DNA of 9,008 nucleotides from Candidatus Izemoplasma sp. (GCA_007116105.1 SKJA01000062.1:1-9008); one strand, 5' to 3'. Positions 1 to 6,018 are shown, numbered from the stretch's first letter. A program made the numbers and translations. Notes: generated by a model from the letters alone, not told the origin.

Positions 1-284
1 ACCTTTTGGGCCACGAAGACGCCACCATGGGTGTTGATTTCGACCATGTCTTCGGTGGTGAAGGATTTAGGTGCACGAAAAAAACTCACCAACACTTCGT
101 CAATGAGGCGTTGGTCTTCATACACATGACCATAATGGATGGTGTGTGAGGCGACACGGGTGGTGTCTATCCCACGAAGCAGTTTTCCGGCAATCGCAAA
201 AGCCTCTTGACCGCTTAGTCTAACGATGCTGATGGCTCCTTGGCCAAGCGCGGTTGAAATCGCAGCGATGGTATCGTTCATCAT
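1..284 (-). CDS. mnmE: tRNA modification GTPase MnmE, N-terminal part (gene runs off the left edge)
   Basis: MnmE works with MnmG to make the 5-carboxymethylaminomethyl group on the wobble uridine of certain tRNAs. It is cytosolic. I read 94 codons on the minus strand. They begin MMNDTIAAISTALGQGAISI and contain IVRLSGQEAF, then HYGHVYEDQRLIDEVLV, FFRAPKSFT and EDMVEINTHGGV. This is the formyl-tetrahydrofolate-binding N-terminal domain of the family, where the 'T.IAAISTA.G.GAISI.R.SG' and 'E.NTHGG' blocks are diagnostic. The helical and GTPase domains lie outside the window. The start could be the ATG at 284 (AGGTG Shine-Dalgarno at 295-291, 6-nt spacer) or the adjacent ATG at 281 (9-nt spacer). 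It is transcribed divergently from the dnaX operon. Identification is firm; only the choice between the two adjacent Met codons is open. Confidence 0.93.
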   Translation of the reverse strand, partial: MMNDTIAAISTALGQGAISIVRLSGQEAFAIAGKLLRGIDTTRVASHTIHYGHVYEDQRLIDEVLVSFFRAPKSFTTEDMVEINTHGGVFVAQK

Positions 285-301
285 TCTTATCACCTGCTAA
301 A

Positions 302-310
302 ATTATACCA
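302..310 (-). promoter_or_regulatory. Extended -10 promoter for mnmE
   Basis: On the minus strand this reads TGGTATAAT, a perfect extended -10 element (TGn followed by TATAAT). I find no good TTGACA-like -35 at 16-18 bp, which extended -10 promoters can do without. A start about 7 nt downstream falls near 295, right at the Shine-Dalgarno sequence, so the leader would be only about 11 nt. Promoter function is inferred. Confidence 0.6.
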
Positions 311-341
311 TAAAGGACACCCAATTTAGCGCATTTTGGTG

Positions 342-347
342 TATAAT
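342..347 (+). promoter_or_regulatory. -10 box for the dnaX operon
   Basis: A perfect TATAAT lies 17 nt before the ATG at 365. The 16-18 bp upstream position holds no convincing -35 (around 319-324, ACCCAA). Transcription starting about 7 nt downstream would begin near 354, directly before the AGGTGA Shine-Dalgarno site (355-360), giving a very short leader. Promoter function is inferred from the consensus match and position. Confidence 0.55.
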
Positions 348-364
348 GTTAGCTAGGTGATACG

Positions 365-865
365 ATGAAACCCATCCCATTTAAAAAAGAATTTAGATAT
401 TATTTTGGCGCCTTTGTGTTAACTGGCGTTGTCGTACTTTTATACACCATTGTGCAAGTTTTGCGTGACGGTCTTAGCTTTGTTGAAGCGCTGGGAGACC
501 TTTGGGCAATCCCCTTTTTAGTGCTGGGCTTATTGGTGGTCTATGAAGCGATTTTACTTCAGCTTGTGAAACGGCAAGCGCCCAAGAGAAACGAGAAGCA
601 ATTTAACATTCATGTCTCGAATGCGGCGCGCATTACGCTCGATTTAAAACCGGAAGATTTTAAAAACCTACGCTTAAATGAAGCGTTTCAAAAAGCTTTG
701 GTTGATACCTACCAGTTGTTCAAGAACAACCCCAACGATCACGCTGCTTTGGCTCAAATTCCCAAACGGTTCAATCAAGATCCGCAAACGAGAGCCGTGA
801 TCGAAGTGATTGTGGCTGAAACCATGGTCTTAATTCAAGAGCAAAATCCAAAAGAGAAAGGGTGA
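365..865 (+). CDS. Unrecognised two-helix membrane protein, first gene of the dnaX operon
   Basis: I do not recognise this 166-residue protein. It has a basic N-terminus (MKPIPFKKEFR), a hydrophobic segment at about residues 13-32, a short loop with charged residues (RDGLSFVEALGD), a second hydrophobic segment at about 47-67, and then about 95 soluble residues. The basic ends (KKEFR before helix 1; KRQAPKRNEK after helix 2) suggest that both termini face the cytoplasm. The soluble tail looks helical (ALVDTYQLFKNNPNDHAALAQIPKRF, ending in a helix rich in E and V) and has no motif I can name. The ATG at 365 has AGGTGA at 355-360 with a short spacer. The TGA stop overlaps the possible GTG start of dnaX (GTGA), so the two are probably co-transcribed and translationally coupled. 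No function is proposed. Confidence 0.8.
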   Translation: MKPIPFKKEFRYYFGAFVLTGVVVLLYTIVQVLRDGLSFVEALGDLWAIPFLVLGLLVVYEAILLQLVKRQAPKRNEKQFNIHVSNAARITLDLKPEDFKNLRLNEAFQKALVDTYQLFKNNPNDHAALAQIPKRFNQDPQTRAVIEVIVAETMVLIQEQNPKEKG

Positions 866-2742
866 GGAGGGTGTCTTACCGAGCCTTATACCGCACCTAC
901 CGACCGAAAGATTTTAGTGAAGTCGCGGGTCAAGAACACATCACAAAAACGTTTCAAAATGCGCTCAAGGCGGATAAACTTTCACACGCCTATCTTTTCA
1001 GTGGACCTCGCGGGACGGGTAAAACGTCCATTGCTAAAATCATCGCGAAAGCAGTGAACTGTGAACAAGCACCCACCGCCAATCCCTGTAACCAATGTGA
1101 AACCTGTTTAGGCATTGAGCAAAACACCATTCATGATGTCATTGAAATTGATGCAGCAAGCAACAATGGTGTCGATGAAATCCGAGAAATACGTGATAAG
1201 GTCAAATTTCTACCGTCCGTTGGACGGTTTAAAGTCTACATCATCGATGAGGTTCATATGCTTTCAACAGGCGCCTTTAATGCGCTATTGAAAACGTTAG
1301 AAGAACCCCCTCAACATGTCATTTTCATTTTAGCAACAACCGAACCACATAAAATCCCGGCCACCATTCATTCGCGGTGTCAACGGTTTGATTTCCGAGG
1401 CATTTCTGAACTAGAAATGCATGAACGCCTCAGTGAAATCATCACCAAAGAGGGCATTGAGATTGAACCTAATGCGATAACCCTCATCACCCAATCGGTG
1501 GACGGTGGAATGCGGGACGCGATCAGTTTACTCGACCAAGCCCATGCTTTTTCAACAGGCATCATTACCACACAGGATGTGCATACGATCCGGGGCTCAA
1601 TTGGGCAAGAAACGATGCTTGACATCGCCCAAGCGATTGAAGATCAAGCACTGGTCGAAGCTTTAAAGTTGATTGAAACACTGCTGGCAAGCGGCAAAGA
1701 GAGTCATCGCTTTATCGATGACGCCATTCAATTTTACCGCGACGTTTTGATTGCGCTATACAGCGCACAAACCACCACCACGGTGCCTAACGAACACTAC
1801 ACGACCTATCTCAAACAACTCAAACCTAGTAAAGTGTTCTACTATTTGGATGTGCTCCATCACACCAAACAACAAATGCGTTTTGGACTCAGTGGACGAC
1901 TCTATTTAGATTTGGCCTTAATGCGTATGATAGACGATCAACAAGACACTTCCATCGGCCTTAAACATGACGTTCAAGCGCTCTTAAAAAGAGTAGAAGC
2001 ACTTGAGTCATCCTGGGTTGAAAAAGCAAGTGAAGAGGCCACTTCCCAGCCACCAAAAGCCGATCCATTCGAGCATTTTAAGCCGGCTGTTGAAGACGAG
2101 GAACCAGAGACTACAGAACCTGAGCTTGAACCTGAAAGAGAGACCCCGGTGCCTGAAACACCGAAGCCTCAAGCAGAAGTCAAGCGCGACCCATACCAAG
2201 CATTGTATGACCGTTTTTATCATAAAACCTACGAAACCTACGACATTCAATTCGTGGAAGATGTCTTAAACACAGGAGACCGTGAAGCGCGCATCGACAT
2301 GAATAAACGTTGGTACGATTTAGAACGGTATGCAAAAGGGGCGCAAATGTCCGTCGCTAAGTTGGTCACTGAAGGAACCATGGTGGCCACCAACGGGGTG
2401 ATGATTATTGCAACGTATGGTTCACCGGCCATTTGTAACCGCATCATGAAGCCACAAACTCACGAGACAGTCTTGAGCTTATTGAGCGAATACTATCAAC
2501 GAGACATTCGCTTCTTAGCACTGCCTGAAGCGGTGTGGGCACCCATCAGTGATGAGTTTGTCCGACAATTTAAAGTCCGCGAAAAGGACGATGAATGGAT
2601 TCGTTTAACCCCGATCGAACACCCGAGTTTAAAAATTGTGACAAAAACGTCAGACGACTACACCGATGTGATGAACGGCGCTGAAAAAGAAGCCCGTGAT
2701 TTGTTCGGTGATGACGTCGTAAAAGTTAAGAAAGGAGATTAA
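862..2742 (+). CDS. dnaX: DNA polymerase III subunit gamma/tau (clamp loader ATPase)
   Basis: DnaX is the AAA+ motor of the clamp loader that places the beta clamp on primed DNA and holds polymerases at the replication fork. Residues counted from GTG 862: Walker A GPRGTGKT at 48-55; zinc-binding cysteines C67, C76, C79, C82; IDAASNNGVDEIR at 96-108; Walker B VYIIDE at 125-130; sensor 1 ATTEPHKIP at 158-166; arginine-finger SRC at 171-173; sensor 2 GGMRDA at 215-220. Domain III follows to about 360. An acidic, proline-rich linker spans about 385-440, and a tau-type C-terminal domain follows. The length (626) suits a full tau protein. The start is uncertain. Family members begin at the equivalent of GTG 871 (VSYRALYRTYRP), but AGGAGG at 865-870 touches that codon, while GTG 862 overlaps the upstream stop and has only a weak GAG-type site. 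I saw no A-rich slippery site for a gamma form. It is followed directly by ybaB and recR. Confidence 0.96.
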   Translation: MRRVSYRALYRTYRPKDFSEVAGQEHITKTFQNALKADKLSHAYLFSGPRGTGKTSIAKIIAKAVNCEQAPTANPCNQCETCLGIEQNTIHDVIEIDAASNNGVDEIREIRDKVKFLPSVGRFKVYIIDEVHMLSTGAFNALLKTLEEPPQHVIFILATTEPHKIPATIHSRCQRFDFRGISELEMHERLSEIITKEGIEIEPNAITLITQSVDGGMRDAISLLDQAHAFSTGIITTQDVHTIRGSIGQETMLDIAQAIEDQALVEALKLIETLLASGKESHRFIDDAIQFYRDVLIALYSAQTTTTVPNEHYTTYLKQLKPSKVFYYLDVLHHTKQQMRFGLSGRLYLDLALMRMIDDQQDTSIGLKHDVQALLKRVEALESSWVEKASEEATSQPPKADPFEHFKPAVEDEEPETTEPELEPERETPVPETPKPQAEVKRDPYQALYDRFYHKTYETYDIQFVEDVLNTGDREARIDMNKRWYDLERYAKGAQMSVAKLVTEGTMVATNGVMIIATYGSPAICNRIMKPQTHETVLSLLSEYYQRDIRFLALPEAVWAPISDEFVRQFKVREKDDEWIRLTPIEHPSLKIVTKTSDDYTDVMNGAEKEARDLFGDDVVKVKKGD

Positions 2743-2744
2743 GT

Positions 2745-3047
2745 ATGAACCCAAATATGATGAAGAAGCTTCAACAAATGCAAAAAGATATTTTGAAGGC
2801 ACAAAAAGAGTTAGAAGCCTCAATCTTCTACGGCACCTCAGGTGGAGGCGCGGTCAACGTCGAGTTTAACGGCGGCAAAGAGATGGTGTCCATCACTCTT
2901 AATCAAGAGGCATTTGACTTACCCGAAGACTTAGACTTATTGCAAGACACCATTGTCGCGGCGGTGAACGACTGCATGCGTAAGATTGACGATGAAACCG
3001 CGAACACCATGGGCCAGTTCCAAGCGGGTATGGGCGGCTTGATTTAA
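2745..3047 (+). CDS. ybaB: YbaB/EbfC family nucleoid-associated DNA-binding protein
   Basis: This small cytosolic protein (100 residues) belongs to a family of dimeric, 'tweezer'-shaped DNA binders encoded between dnaX and recR in very many bacteria. The sequence shows the usual Met/Gln/Lys-rich first helix (MNPNMMKKLQQMQKDILKAQ), then the core GGGAVNVEFNGGKEMVSITL at about 33-52, a DLDLLQDTIVAAVNDC helix, and a Gly/Met-rich tail (MGQFQAGMGGLI). The ATG at 2745 lies 2 nt after the dnaX stop. AAGGAG at 2732-2737, inside the end of dnaX, serves it with a 7-nt spacer. Its stop overlaps the recR start. Family assignment is secure from sequence and context. The exact role (nucleoid organisation, or help for RecR-type repair) is not settled in the family. 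Confidence 0.95.
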   Translation: MNPNMMKKLQQMQKDILKAQKELEASIFYGTSGGGAVNVEFNGGKEMVSITLNQEAFDLPEDLDLLQDTIVAAVNDCMRKIDDETANTMGQFQAGMGGLI

Positions 3048-3652
3048 TGCGCTATCCTGAAGCGCTCGAAGCGCTCATTGAACAATTCAGACGCTACCCT
3101 GGCGTGGGTGCTAAAACCGCTGAACGTTATGCTCTTCATACGCTAACCACCTTTTCACAGGAAGATTTGGATCGTTTTAAAGCGGTCTTAACCGCCCTGC
3201 AAGAGGACATAAAACCATGCCCTACCTGTGGTTTTTTAACCACCCAAGGACACTGTCAGTTGTGTCAAAATCCGCAACGCGATCAACGTCAAATTTTAGT
3301 GGTGGAAGACGTCAAAGACGTGGTGGTTATTGAAAAAACGCAAACCTATCATGGCCTATACCATGTCTTAGGAGGCGTGATTGCGCCGTCTTCAGGGATT
3401 GGACCCGATCAACTCAACCTCAAAAGTTTGTTTGAACGGTTAAAAAATGACGCCCATGAAGAAGTCATTTTAGCCACGAACCTGAACGATGCTGGTGAGA
3501 TAACAGCGCGATACATTGAACGTTTGTTACAGCCTACCAATCTTACGGTCAGCCGTATTGCCTATGGCTTACCAGCGGGTGGCAGCATCTCATATGCGGA
3601 TGAAATCACATTGTTTAAGGCTTTAGAAGGCCGCAAGGCTTATCAAAAATAA
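3047..3652 (+). CDS. recR: Recombination mediator protein RecR
   Basis: RecR acts with RecO (and RecF) to load RecA onto SSB-coated single-stranded DNA during gap repair. The 201-residue length is typical. In order: helix-hairpin-helix RRYPGVGAKTAERYALH (15-31); zinc finger C58-x2-C61 ... C70-x2-C73; Toprim core ILVVEDVKDVVVIEKT (83-98), YHVLGGVIAPSSGIGPD (105-121) and EEVILATNLNDAGE (138-151); and the C-terminal GLPAGGSISYADE (174-186) followed by KALEGRK. Two conserved Toprim-region motifs are unusual. The familiar 'TNP..EGEAT' reads TNLNDAGEIT here, with Ala replacing a conserved Glu, and 'GG.LEYADE' reads GGSISYADE. The ATG overlaps the ybaB stop in TAATG, and I see only weak Shine-Dalgarno support, so expression probably depends on coupled translation. 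No frameshift is seen. Confidence 0.96.
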   Translation: MRYPEALEALIEQFRRYPGVGAKTAERYALHTLTTFSQEDLDRFKAVLTALQEDIKPCPTCGFLTTQGHCQLCQNPQRDQRQILVVEDVKDVVVIEKTQTYHGLYHVLGGVIAPSSGIGPDQLNLKSLFERLKNDAHEEVILATNLNDAGEITARYIERLLQPTNLTVSRIAYGLPAGGSISYADEITLFKALEGRKAYQK

Positions 3653-3666
3653 AAAGGAGTGTGTTT

Positions 3667-3933
3667 ATGTCGTTTCCCTTTGTCGAAAGCATGGATGAAT
3701 TTTTAGAATCCTTAATCCCTTTACAAGCATTGATAGACTGGATGTATAACACGTTAAGTGCCCAAAACTTTTTGACTCAAGTCTTAATTTTGGTCGCTGT
3801 CGCGGGAATTGCGATTGTGGGTGTGTATCACTGGTTGAAACTCGCTACGAAAATCGCGTTCTTCTTTTTAGTGATCTTTGCGGTTTGGTGGGTTGTGACG
3901 AGTGGCTTCTTGGCCGACTTGTTTTCATCCTAA
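3667..3933 (+). CDS. Unrecognised small membrane protein after recR
   Basis: This is an 88-residue protein that I cannot assign. In many Bacillota this slot holds yaaL or bofA; the protein has neither a recognisable YaaL-like charged sequence nor a clear BofA pattern, although its size is close to BofA. The N-terminus (FVESMDEFLESLIPLQALIDWMYNTL) looks amphipathic. Two hydrophobic segments follow at about 35-55 and 62-80, separated by the short basic HWLKLATK, and the protein ends in ADLFSS. I chose ATG 3667 because AAGGAG at 3654-3659 lies 7 nt upstream of it. The in-frame GTG at 3661 is only 1 nt from that site. It lies 14 nt after the recR stop and is the last gene of the operon, because a terminator overlaps its end. 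Confidence 0.78.
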   Translation: MSFPFVESMDEFLESLIPLQALIDWMYNTLSAQNFLTQVLILVAVAGIAIVGVYHWLKLATKIAFFFLVIFAVWWVVTSGFLADLFSS

Positions 3934-3950
3934 GTCGGTCTTGTTAATTT
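3912..3950 (+). terminator. Rho-independent terminator of the dnaX–recR operon
   Basis: A 9-bp stem pairs GGCCGACTT (3912-3920) with AAGTCGGTC (3932-3940), with one G-U pair. The loop is 11 nt, and a T-rich run TTGTTAATTT (3941-3950) follows. The TAA stop of the preceding gene (3931-3933) lies at the loop/stem junction, so the terminator overlaps the coding end. Function is inferred from structure; the T tract is interrupted. Confidence 0.7.
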
Positions 3951-3977
3951 ATGTTAAATTGCGATTTTTTGTTTTGC

Positions 3978-3993
3978 ATGTAAGCGTTTTATA
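3978..3993 (+). promoter_or_regulatory. Cre-like operator half-site (CcpA/LacI-family type)
   Basis: ATGTAAGCGTTTTATA matches the CcpA cre consensus WTGNAANCGNWWNCAW through the left half and central CG, then departs in the right half, where CA is expected and AT is found. It sits in the spacer between the candidate -35 and -10, where bound repressor would block transcription, in front of a carbohydrate-type importer. Recognition is by consensus only. No regulator gene is in the window. Confidence 0.4.
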
Positions 3994-4003
3994 GTATACT
4001 ATA
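3990..4003. repeat. Perfect 14-bp palindrome over the -10 region
   Basis: TATAGTATACTATA equals its own reverse complement. It covers the first -10 box and overlaps the end of the cre-like element, so it could be an operator. It is built only from TA-type and GTAC-type steps, and part of the symmetry follows from the -10 sequence, so chance is possible. Confidence 0.55.
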
Positions 4004-4042
4004 CTGTCGTGATAAATTTTAACGTTACTTAAGGAGAGTACA

Positions 4043-5104
4043 ATGGAAATCAGATTAAACAATTTGACGAAAATCTTTCAGTCAAAAAAGCAAGAAGAAA
4101 CCATCGCTGTTAACCAGCTTGACGTCACCATTCCTTCTGGAAAACTGATTGGCTTACTCGGCCCATCAGGGTGTGGTAAATCCACCACCCTTTATATGAT
4201 TTCAGGTTTGCTAAAACCTACGGAAGGGAGTATTTTCTTTGGGGATGACGATGTCACAACTGTGCCACCGGAAGAACGCGGCATCGGTCTTGTGTTCCAA
4301 AATTATGCGCTTTATCCGCACATGACAGTTCGCCAAAACATTCTTTTCCCACTGGAGAATTTAAAAGTCCCTAAAGCAGAAGCGCTTCAACAAGCGCAAG
4401 ACATTGCGAATCTTGTGGGTATTGGTGAATTGATGGACCGTAAACCAGCGCAACTTTCTGGGGGTCAACAACAACGGGTAGCCATTGCCCGCGCATTGGT
4501 CAAAAAACCACGAGTACTCTTGCTCGATGAGCCACTGTCAAACCTTGACGCACGTTTGCGTTTACAGACCCGTGAAGAAATTAAACGGATTCAAAGAGAA
4601 ACTGGAATCACCACCCTTTTCGTCACGCATGACCAAGAAGAGGCGATGAGTATCTCGGATGAAATCGTCGTCATGAAAGATGGCCTTATGCAACAAAAAG
4701 GGTCGCCACAAGGGGTATATGATGACCCCATCAATGAGTTTACAGCGCGCTTTTTAGGAACGCCTCCGATCAACATGTTTGATGGCGAAATCAAAGGCGG
4801 AAAGATTCATCTTAATGGAGCGTCCATTGGTGAAAGTGATCTAGAAGATCGTAAGGTGCGTATCGGCATTCGCCCAGAAGGCTTCAAAGTGTTAAAGACA
4901 GGCAGTCTTAGAGTTGAAGTTGAGTTTGTCGAAACCATCGGTCGTGACACGACGTTGATCATAAAAAATCCTGTCGAAGAAGGCAAAACGTTCCGTGCGA
5001 TTGTCGAGGCGGACCAAAAAATTCAACCGGGCAAAGGCATCTCTCTCTCAGTGAAACCTCACAAAATGTTCCTCTTTGATGCTGCCACTGGCGAAAGGAT
5101 TTAA
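4043..5104 (+). CDS. ABC importer ATP-binding protein, MalK/UgpC/MsmX type
   Basis: This is the cytoplasmic ATPase that powers a CUT1-type importer. The 353 residues are typical of the MalK/UgpC class. Visible motifs: Walker A GPSGCGKST (40-48); Q-loop Q86 in VFQNYALYPHMTV; ABC signature LSGGQQQR (138-145); Walker B VLLLDEP (158-164); D-loop SNLD (166-169); switch histidine H196 in VTHDQEEA. The C-terminal third (from about 240) is the regulatory TOBE/OB-like domain, with GTPPINMF and VRIGIRPEGF. This domain separates the class from shorter ABC ATPases. ATG 4043 has AAGGAG at 4031-4036 with a 6-nt spacer. It is the first gene of the operon, two bases before the first permease, which suggests a dedicated ATPase rather than a shared MsmX. 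Substrate cannot be read from the ATPase. Confidence 0.95.
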   Translation: MEIRLNNLTKIFQSKKQEETIAVNQLDVTIPSGKLIGLLGPSGCGKSTTLYMISGLLKPTEGSIFFGDDDVTTVPPEERGIGLVFQNYALYPHMTVRQNILFPLENLKVPKAEALQQAQDIANLVGIGELMDRKPAQLSGGQQQRVAIARALVKKPRVLLLDEPLSNLDARLRLQTREEIKRIQRETGITTLFVTHDQEEAMSISDEIVVMKDGLMQQKGSPQGVYDDPINEFTARFLGTPPINMFDGEIKGGKIHLNGASIGESDLEDRKVRIGIRPEGFKVLKTGSLRVEVEFVETIGRDTTLIIKNPVEEGKTFRAIVEADQKIQPGKGISLSVKPHKMFLFDAATGERI

Positions 5105-5106
5105 CG

Positions 5107-6018
5107 ATGTTAGAGGATAAGCATAATATAAAGGCCTGGTTTTACTTGGCTCCGGCCATGGTATTGTTGATTATCTTTACCTTTTATCCAATTTTCAATG
5201 CATTCTTTCTCGCGTTTTTAAGAGATTTCAACTACCTTCAAGGAACGTGGGAAGGGTTTACTTTCTTTGAAAACTTTGGGTTCGTGTTTCGTAACCCAAA
5301 CTTCCGTGATGCCCTAACCAACACGCTCATTATCACCTTCGTGTCGGTGCCTATTGCAGTCATCATCGCATTGTTGGTCTCCGTTTGGTTAAACTCGATT
5401 GTGAAGTTTCGCGGAGTTTTCCAAACCATCTTCTTTTTACCGTATGTGACCAATGCGATTGCGATTGGGATGGCGTTTGCGTTTCTATTCAACCGGAACT
5501 TTGGTTTAGTCAACACGATGTTGGGTTGGATTGGTTTCAGTCCCATCAACTGGGTAGGCTTAAGAGCCACCTGGGGGATGGCCATGATTGCGTTCTTAGT
5601 GTTTACCACGTGGTCGTCGCTCGCGTTTAGAATCATGGTCTTCTTAAGTGGCCTGCAAAACATTGACAAGCAATATTATGATGCGGCTCGCGTCGATTCT
5701 ACACGCCGTTACCGCATTTTTAGACGGATTACGGTACCTTTACTCTCACCCATGATCTTCTACATTACCATCACGTCGTTTATTGGGTCCTTTAAAACCT
5801 ACACTGAAGTCATTGGGATGTTTGGTGAACGCTTAGGTCCTCCGGGGAATGACCGGGCGATGATCACCATGGTGGCGCTCGTTTACGATGCGCTCGATCG
5901 ATCGGGTGTCACAGGAGCCTTGTCAGAGGCTGCAGCTGCGGCGATTGTCTTATTCGGAATTACGCTTTTCTTCACACTTGTTAACATGCAAGTCAGTAAG
6001 AAACGCGTACACTATTAG
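5107..6018 (+). CDS. ABC importer permease, MalF/UgpA type (binding-protein-dependent transport)
   Basis: This is one of the two membrane subunits forming the import channel. The protein has 303 residues and about six hydrophobic segments (about 10-35, 70-95, 105-128, 155-180, 212-230, 270-295). The cytoplasmic EAA loop that docks on the ATPase reads YYDAARVDSTRRYRIFRRIT followed by VPLLSP, at about 190-215. Two positions differ from the usual EAA..DGA: Asp for the first Glu, and Ser for the Gly. The start WFYLAPAMVLLIIFTFYPIF is typical of UgpA/MalF-like proteins without the long extra loop of E. coli MalF. ATG 5107 is 2 nt after the ATPase stop, with AAAGGA at 5094-5099 and a 7-nt spacer. 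It belongs to the operon with the next permease. The class is certain; UgpA-like is my closest description. Confidence 0.94.
   Translation: MLEDKHNIKAWFYLAPAMVLLIIFTFYPIFNAFFLAFLRDFNYLQGTWEGFTFFENFGFVFRNPNFRDALTNTLIITFVSVPIAVIIALLVSVWLNSIVKFRGVFQTIFFLPYVTNAIAIGMAFAFLFNRNFGLVNTMLGWIGFSPINWVGLRATWGMAMIAFLVFTTWSSLAFRIMVFLSGLQNIDKQYYDAARVDSTRRYRIFRRITVPLLSPMIFYITITSFIGSFKTYTEVIGMFGERLGPPGNDRAMITMVALVYDALDRSGVTGALSEAAAAAIVLFGITLFFTLVNMQVSKKRVHY

Larger units (their letters stand above)
285..362. repeat. Imperfect inverted repeat spanning both divergent start regions
   Basis: The minus-strand arm (307 down to 285) and plus-strand arm (342-362) share TATAAT, TTAGC and AGGTGATA in the same order. 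They differ by one substitution (T versus G after TATAAT) and one inserted T: 19 matching bases in about 21. Each arm carries the -10 box and Shine-Dalgarno site of one divergent gene, with exactly 17 nt between TATAAT and ATG on both sides. The arms are separated by 34 nt (308-341). Some similarity is expected from shared function, but the matching TTAGC and spacing go beyond that. Confidence 0.7.
3974..4005 (+). promoter_or_regulatory. Probable promoter of the ABC transporter operon
   Basis: Two overlapping -10-like boxes, TATACT at 3995-4000 and TATACT at 4000-4005, lie about 40 nt before the ATPase start. The best -35-like hexamer is TTGCAT (3974-3979), 15 bp from the first and 20 bp from the second box, so the match is poor. 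A weak -35 fits a regulated promoter. The leader would be about 30 nt, with AAGGAG at 4031-4036. Confidence 0.5.

Noticed and set aside
1981..1995. TTAAAAAGAG as a possible slippery site for a short DnaX (gamma) product
   Set aside because: Only five A residues in the wrong context. There is no A-AAA-AAG heptamer or long A run, and I see no obvious stimulatory hairpin.
2040..2190. Repetitive Glu/Pro-rich stretch in dnaX as a possible tandem repeat or insertion
   Set aside because: It is the variable acidic linker between the ATPase/domain III part and the tau C-terminal domain. The DNA shows no exact tandem unit, and such linkers are normal for DnaX.
3661..3666. GTG at 3661 as start of the small membrane protein
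   Set aside because: It is only 1 nt from AAGGAG. The in-frame ATG at 3667 has an ideal 7-nt spacer.
3946..3960. AATTTA-TGT-TAAATT inverted repeat as an operator
   Set aside because: The symmetry is real, but the sequence is purely A/T in its arms, lies in the tail of the terminator and is about 35 bp upstream of the promoter boxes. Chance is likely.
5238..5669. Open frame of 143 codons on the minus strand opposite the first permease
   Set aside because: It lies wholly inside a clear permease gene, has no Shine-Dalgarno site I can see and no recognisable motif. Its composition mirrors the hydrophobic codons of the sense strand.
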